From: Sphaerochaeta globosa str. Buddy
Lineage (GTDB): Bacteria > Spirochaetota > Spirochaetia > Sphaerochaetales > Sphaerochaetaceae
DNA length: 64,000 nt
Direction: 5' to 3'
Assembly (NCBI RefSeq): GCF_000190435.1
Contig: NC_015152.1
Location: forward strand, 2,362,458-2,426,457
The first letter of the stretch is position 1. Every line of letters starts with the position of its first letter. The notes beneath the pieces are model-generated. The model was not told where the DNA came from and did no database searches. It was given only the letters and a program-made list of their open reading frames with translations. The translations under genes and the position numbers were made by a program. This document shows positions 61,455 through 64,000 of the stretch, in pieces.

Positions 61455-62492
61455 CTATCGCTGTGACTGTAATCTGAGTTTTCGATTCGCCTTGTACAAG
61501 TCAAGCAACCTGGGCAGCAGGACTGCGGTAATCAACAGGCTTCCGATGACGATGGTCATCAGCGTGCCACTGAACTTGAGCAGACCCATGCCGAACTTGA
61601 GATACCCGACAAGAAGAGAACCGATGAATACTCCAAAAACAGTGCCCTTTCCTCCGGTAATCGCCACTCCACCCAGAACCACCAGCGTGATGATCTCCAA
61701 ATCCCAGCCGGTTGCTATGTTCGAGCGTACCGAAAGAATTCTGCTTGCAAGCAACATTGCGGTAAGTCCGCAGAAGAACCCGGTAACGGTGAAGTTGATC
61801 ACTCTGGTGAGCTTGACATTCACACCGCTGAACCGAGCGGCCTCCGCACTGTTGCCTATGGCATAGAGTCGTCTTCCATAGGTAGTTTTGTGCAGAACGA
61901 AGGCAAAGAGGAGCATCAGGGCAAGATAGAGCACAAACTCAAAGGGAATAATGGCATTGGGGATGAATTCCTGGCCGAAGATGCCGAAACCTTCGGGAAA
62001 GCTGGTACGTGCCTGGTCACCCAACAAACCGATTGAGATGCCGCGGAAGATAGATTGGGTTGCCAGTGTTACGGCAATGGCAGGCATGTTCAGACCGGTG
62101 ATCATCAAACCATTGAAGAGTCCGGCCAGAGTACCCACCAACAGTGAGAGAAACAGCAGCGAGGGAATGGAAGCTCCCGCCTGCGCAGCATTACCCACCA
62201 CATAGGCACACAAGGCGATGATGGAAGCAATCGATATGTCGATATCACCACACATGATGATGAATATCATCGGCAGGGCCATAATTGCTTTCTCACTGAA
62301 TTGGAAGGTTGCATTCATTAGGTTGAACCTATCAAGAAAGTAAGGAGTCCGGCTGGTAAAGAACAGGAACATCAGGGTGAAGATAATGACCAGGATCACT
62401 TCCCATTTGGTAAAGAACTCGATGAGTCGGTTCTTGACCGAAAGCTCGTCGATAAGTCGGCTTTTTGCCATCAGATTTTGTTTTTCAGCCAT
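61455..62492 (-). CDS. Sugar ABC transporter permease (probable rhamnose importer, RhaQ-type)
   Basis: Inner-membrane permease of 345 aa, RbsC family. Blocks are IFIIMCGDIDISIASIIALC, LNMPAIAVTLATQSIFRG and LVVLGGVAITGGKGTVFG. AGAGGAGGGG precedes the ATG. It begins 3 bases after the other permease gene and is followed by rhaM, so it forms a two-permease ABC importer as in RhaSTPQ. Confidence 0.9.
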   Translation of the reverse strand: MAEKQNLMAKSRLIDELSVKNRLIEFFTKWEVILVIIFTLMFLFFTSRTPYFLDRFNLMNATFQFSEKAIMALPMIFIIMCGDIDISIASIIALCAYVVGNAAQAGASIPSLLFLSLLVGTLAGLFNGLMITGLNMPAIAVTLATQSIFRGISIGLLGDQARTSFPEGFGIFGQEFIPNAIIPFEFVLYLALMLLFAFVLHKTTYGRRLYAIGNSAEAARFSGVNVKLTRVINFTVTGFFCGLTAMLLASRILSVRSNIATGWDLEIITLVVLGGVAITGGKGTVFGVFIGSLLVGYLKFGMGLLKFSGTLMTIVIGSLLITAVLLPRLLDLYKANRKLRLQSQR

Positions 62493-62495
62493 ACC

Positions 62496-63497
62496 CTATC
62501 CCCTCCTCTGTGCCAGCAATTTTGTACTCTTGCGTTGGTCGGACAGGGTATTCAGAGCCAAGGCGATCAGGATGATCAAGCCTTGGACGAAGGTCTGCCA
62601 GAAAACCGACAAATAAATCACCGGCAGTGCATTGGTTACCACTCCCAAAAAGAGTGTTCCCAAAACCACCCCGATAATGCCGCCTGCCCCACCGGAGAAG
62701 TTCACGCCGCCAAGCACGCAGGCTGCGACGGCCTGCATCTCAAAACCGGTGGCCATTTCATTGACCGCCGATGCATACCGGGCGGTCCATAATGCTCCGG
62801 CAAGTCCGCAGAGTGTTCCACTGATGAGGAACACCACGACCCTGACCCGGTTCTCATTTACTCCTACAAACTTTGCTGCAGTAGGGTTGCCTCCAATGGC
62901 ATACACCTCACGCCCTGTTCGCGTATAGCGACTGAAATAGTACAAGATGACGATAACAACAAAAGCTATCCACAAGAGATAAGAAAGACCTAAAAATGTG
63001 GTACGGGGAAACCCAATGTAGGAGGGGCTCATCTCATGGGCGGTGACCCAAGTTCCCTTGCTCAGCAAAAATGTCAGACCGCGATAGATGTTCACTGTTC
63101 CCAAGGTGGTGATGATGGGAGGGATTTTCCCGTATGCCACCAGTACACCGTTGAACAAGCCCATCATCAAGCCTATGCCCATTCCTACCAACAACAGGAC
63201 AAAGGGAGGTACTGCAGCATAGGATTCGTTGATCATGCCGCATGCCATGCCGGTAAATGCGATGATGGAACCGACCGAGAGGTCGATACCATTGGAAAGA
63301 ATGACAAAGAATTCACCAATGGCAACAATGGACAGGATTGCCATATCGTTCAGAATTCTGTTGATGTTCTCAGCCGAGAGGAACTGAGGAGAGCGGATGG
63401 TGATAGGAACCAAAAGAACCACCAAGAGGAGCATCAGGGTCAATTCCCTGCGCTCTAGAGCCTTTTTCAGCAGTGAGGATGGAGCACGTTCAGGCAT
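62496..63497 (-). CDS. Sugar ABC transporter permease (probable rhamnose importer, RhaP-type)
   Basis: Permease of 333 aa, RbsC family, with IGEFFVILSNGIDLSVGSII, TTLGTVNIYRGLTFLL and LGGVNFSGGAGGIIG. I start at 63497, where the ATG overlaps the ATPase stop (ATGCCTGA); the frame extends to 63614 inside the ATPase gene. The substrate is inferred from rhaM. Confidence 0.9.
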   Translation of the reverse strand: MPERAPSSLLKKALERRELTLMLLLVVLLVPITIRSPQFLSAENINRILNDMAILSIVAIGEFFVILSNGIDLSVGSIIAFTGMACGMINESYAAVPPFVLLLVGMGIGLMMGLFNGVLVAYGKIPPIITTLGTVNIYRGLTFLLSKGTWVTAHEMSPSYIGFPRTTFLGLSYLLWIAFVVIVILYYFSRYTRTGREVYAIGGNPTAAKFVGVNENRVRVVVFLISGTLCGLAGALWTARYASAVNEMATGFEMQAVAACVLGGVNFSGGAGGIIGVVLGTLFLGVVTNALPVIYLSVFWQTFVQGLIILIALALNTLSDQRKSTKLLAQRRG

Positions 63498-64000
63498 TGG
63501 AAGCCTCCTGGGGAAGAGTAGCAATTGCGTAGCGCATGACCATCTCAGCTGTTGCTTTGCGGGCATCGAGAATGGCAGTCTGGTAACCCTCATGCATAAC
63601 CAGAATCCGGTCACTCATTCCCATGACCTCAGGCAACTCACTGGAAATGAGGATGACAGCCACACCTTTTGCAGCCATATCACAGATAAACTGGTGTACA
63701 GCAGCCTTGGTGGCGACATCGATGCCTTTTGTCGGTTCATCGAGAATGAGGATTTTGGGTTTGGTCCCGATCCACTTGGCCAGGACGACTTTTTGCTGGT
63801 TTCCTCCCGAGAGGGTCTCAGCGTCGACATGATAGCCGGCCGACTTTATTTCCATCTGGTTGCCATGCTCCAATACATACTGCTTCTCCACTTTGGCTCG
63901 GGTAACCAAGCCTTTGAAGGAGAGCAGTTTGAGAACAGGCAGACTGATGTTGTGTGTCAGGCTCATTTTGAGCACCAAGCCCTGTTTCTGACGATCCTCG
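63490..64000 (-). CDS. Sugar ABC transporter ATPase, N-terminal part outside the window
   Basis: C-terminal end of an RbsA-type two-domain ATPase. The frame runs off the right edge: residues EDRQKQGLVLKMSLTHN continue from outside, and the signature LSGGNQQKVVLAKW and ILILDEPTKGID follow. It is probably the RhaT-like ATPase of the rhamnose importer. The periplasmic binding protein (RhaS-type) would lie further right. Confidence 0.92.
   Translation of the reverse strand, partial: EDRQKQGLVLKMSLTHNISLPVLKLLSFKGLVTRAKVEKQYVLEHGNQMEIKSAGYHVDAETLSGGNQQKVVLAKWIGTKPKILILDEPTKGIDVATKAAVHQFICDMAAKGVAVILISSELPEVMGMSDRILVMHEGYQTAILDARKATAEMVMRYAIATLPQEASNA

Overview
The window looks like chromosomal DNA from a free-living, sugar-fermenting spirochaete, most probably Sphaerochaeta or a close relative. 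This rests on the type II-C cas9 of 1179 codons, which I recall as the Sphaerochaeta type, on the large number of sugar ABC transporters and NAD-dependent dehydrogenases, on an oligopeptide permease with a very long OppC, and on the neighbourhoods rimO-uvrD and rplM-rpsI-recX. The species is inferred; no database search was run.

Layout. 1-1194: 3' part of trpB, cut by the window edge. 1274-9094: a complete type II-C CRISPR-Cas locus. It has 42 intact 36-bp repeats plus one decayed terminal repeat, a compact tracrRNA with its own promoter (4185-4297), then cas2, cas1 and cas9 on the minus strand. Array and tracrRNA read on the plus strand, against the cas genes. 9257-19743: a minus-strand catabolic unit headed by a TetR-type regulator with a perfect operator. 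It holds an M20 amidohydrolase, an NAD-dependent epimerase-like protein, a DapA-family lyase and a full branched-chain-amino-acid-type ABC transporter, then a DMT permease and an SDR. 19869-26527: housekeeping genes (PAP2 phosphatase, recX, rpsI, rplM, a shrunken aminotransferase-like protein, uvrD/pcrA, rimO). 26695-34071: oppBCDF and a separately promoted oppA. 34088-39849: a small membrane protein, a membrane pyrophosphatase, and a coupled trio (threonine aldolase, EFR1 ferredoxin, C-S lyase). 39840-44850: a XylR/AraC-type regulator with a transaldolase-like aldolase and an SGNH hydrolase, divergent from an aldo-keto reductase and alcohol dehydrogenase pair.

44843-49850 is a ribose-type ABC sugar importer ending in its own LacI regulator, with two LacI-type operators upstream. 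49867-64000 looks like an L-rhamnose region: an ABC importer (ATPase cut by the right edge, two permeases) with rhamnose mutarotase, then a tight eight-gene unit DeoR-E2-E3-fused E1-PHP-SDR-MDR-rhamnulokinase, ended by a strong terminator. A whole 2-oxoacid dehydrogenase complex lying between a sugar regulator and a sugar kinase is the most unusual metabolic arrangement here.

The most informative regulatory reading is in the CRISPR array. The decayed terminal repeat keeps only the repeat half that carries a promoter-like extended -10 and has lost most of the half that pairs with tracrRNA. This fits plus-strand transcription of individual crRNAs from promoters inside the repeats. No tRNA, rRNA, insertion sequence or prophage was seen. 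Apart from the CRISPR array, the only stretch over 300 bases without a gene is 26528-26833, which holds the opp control region.
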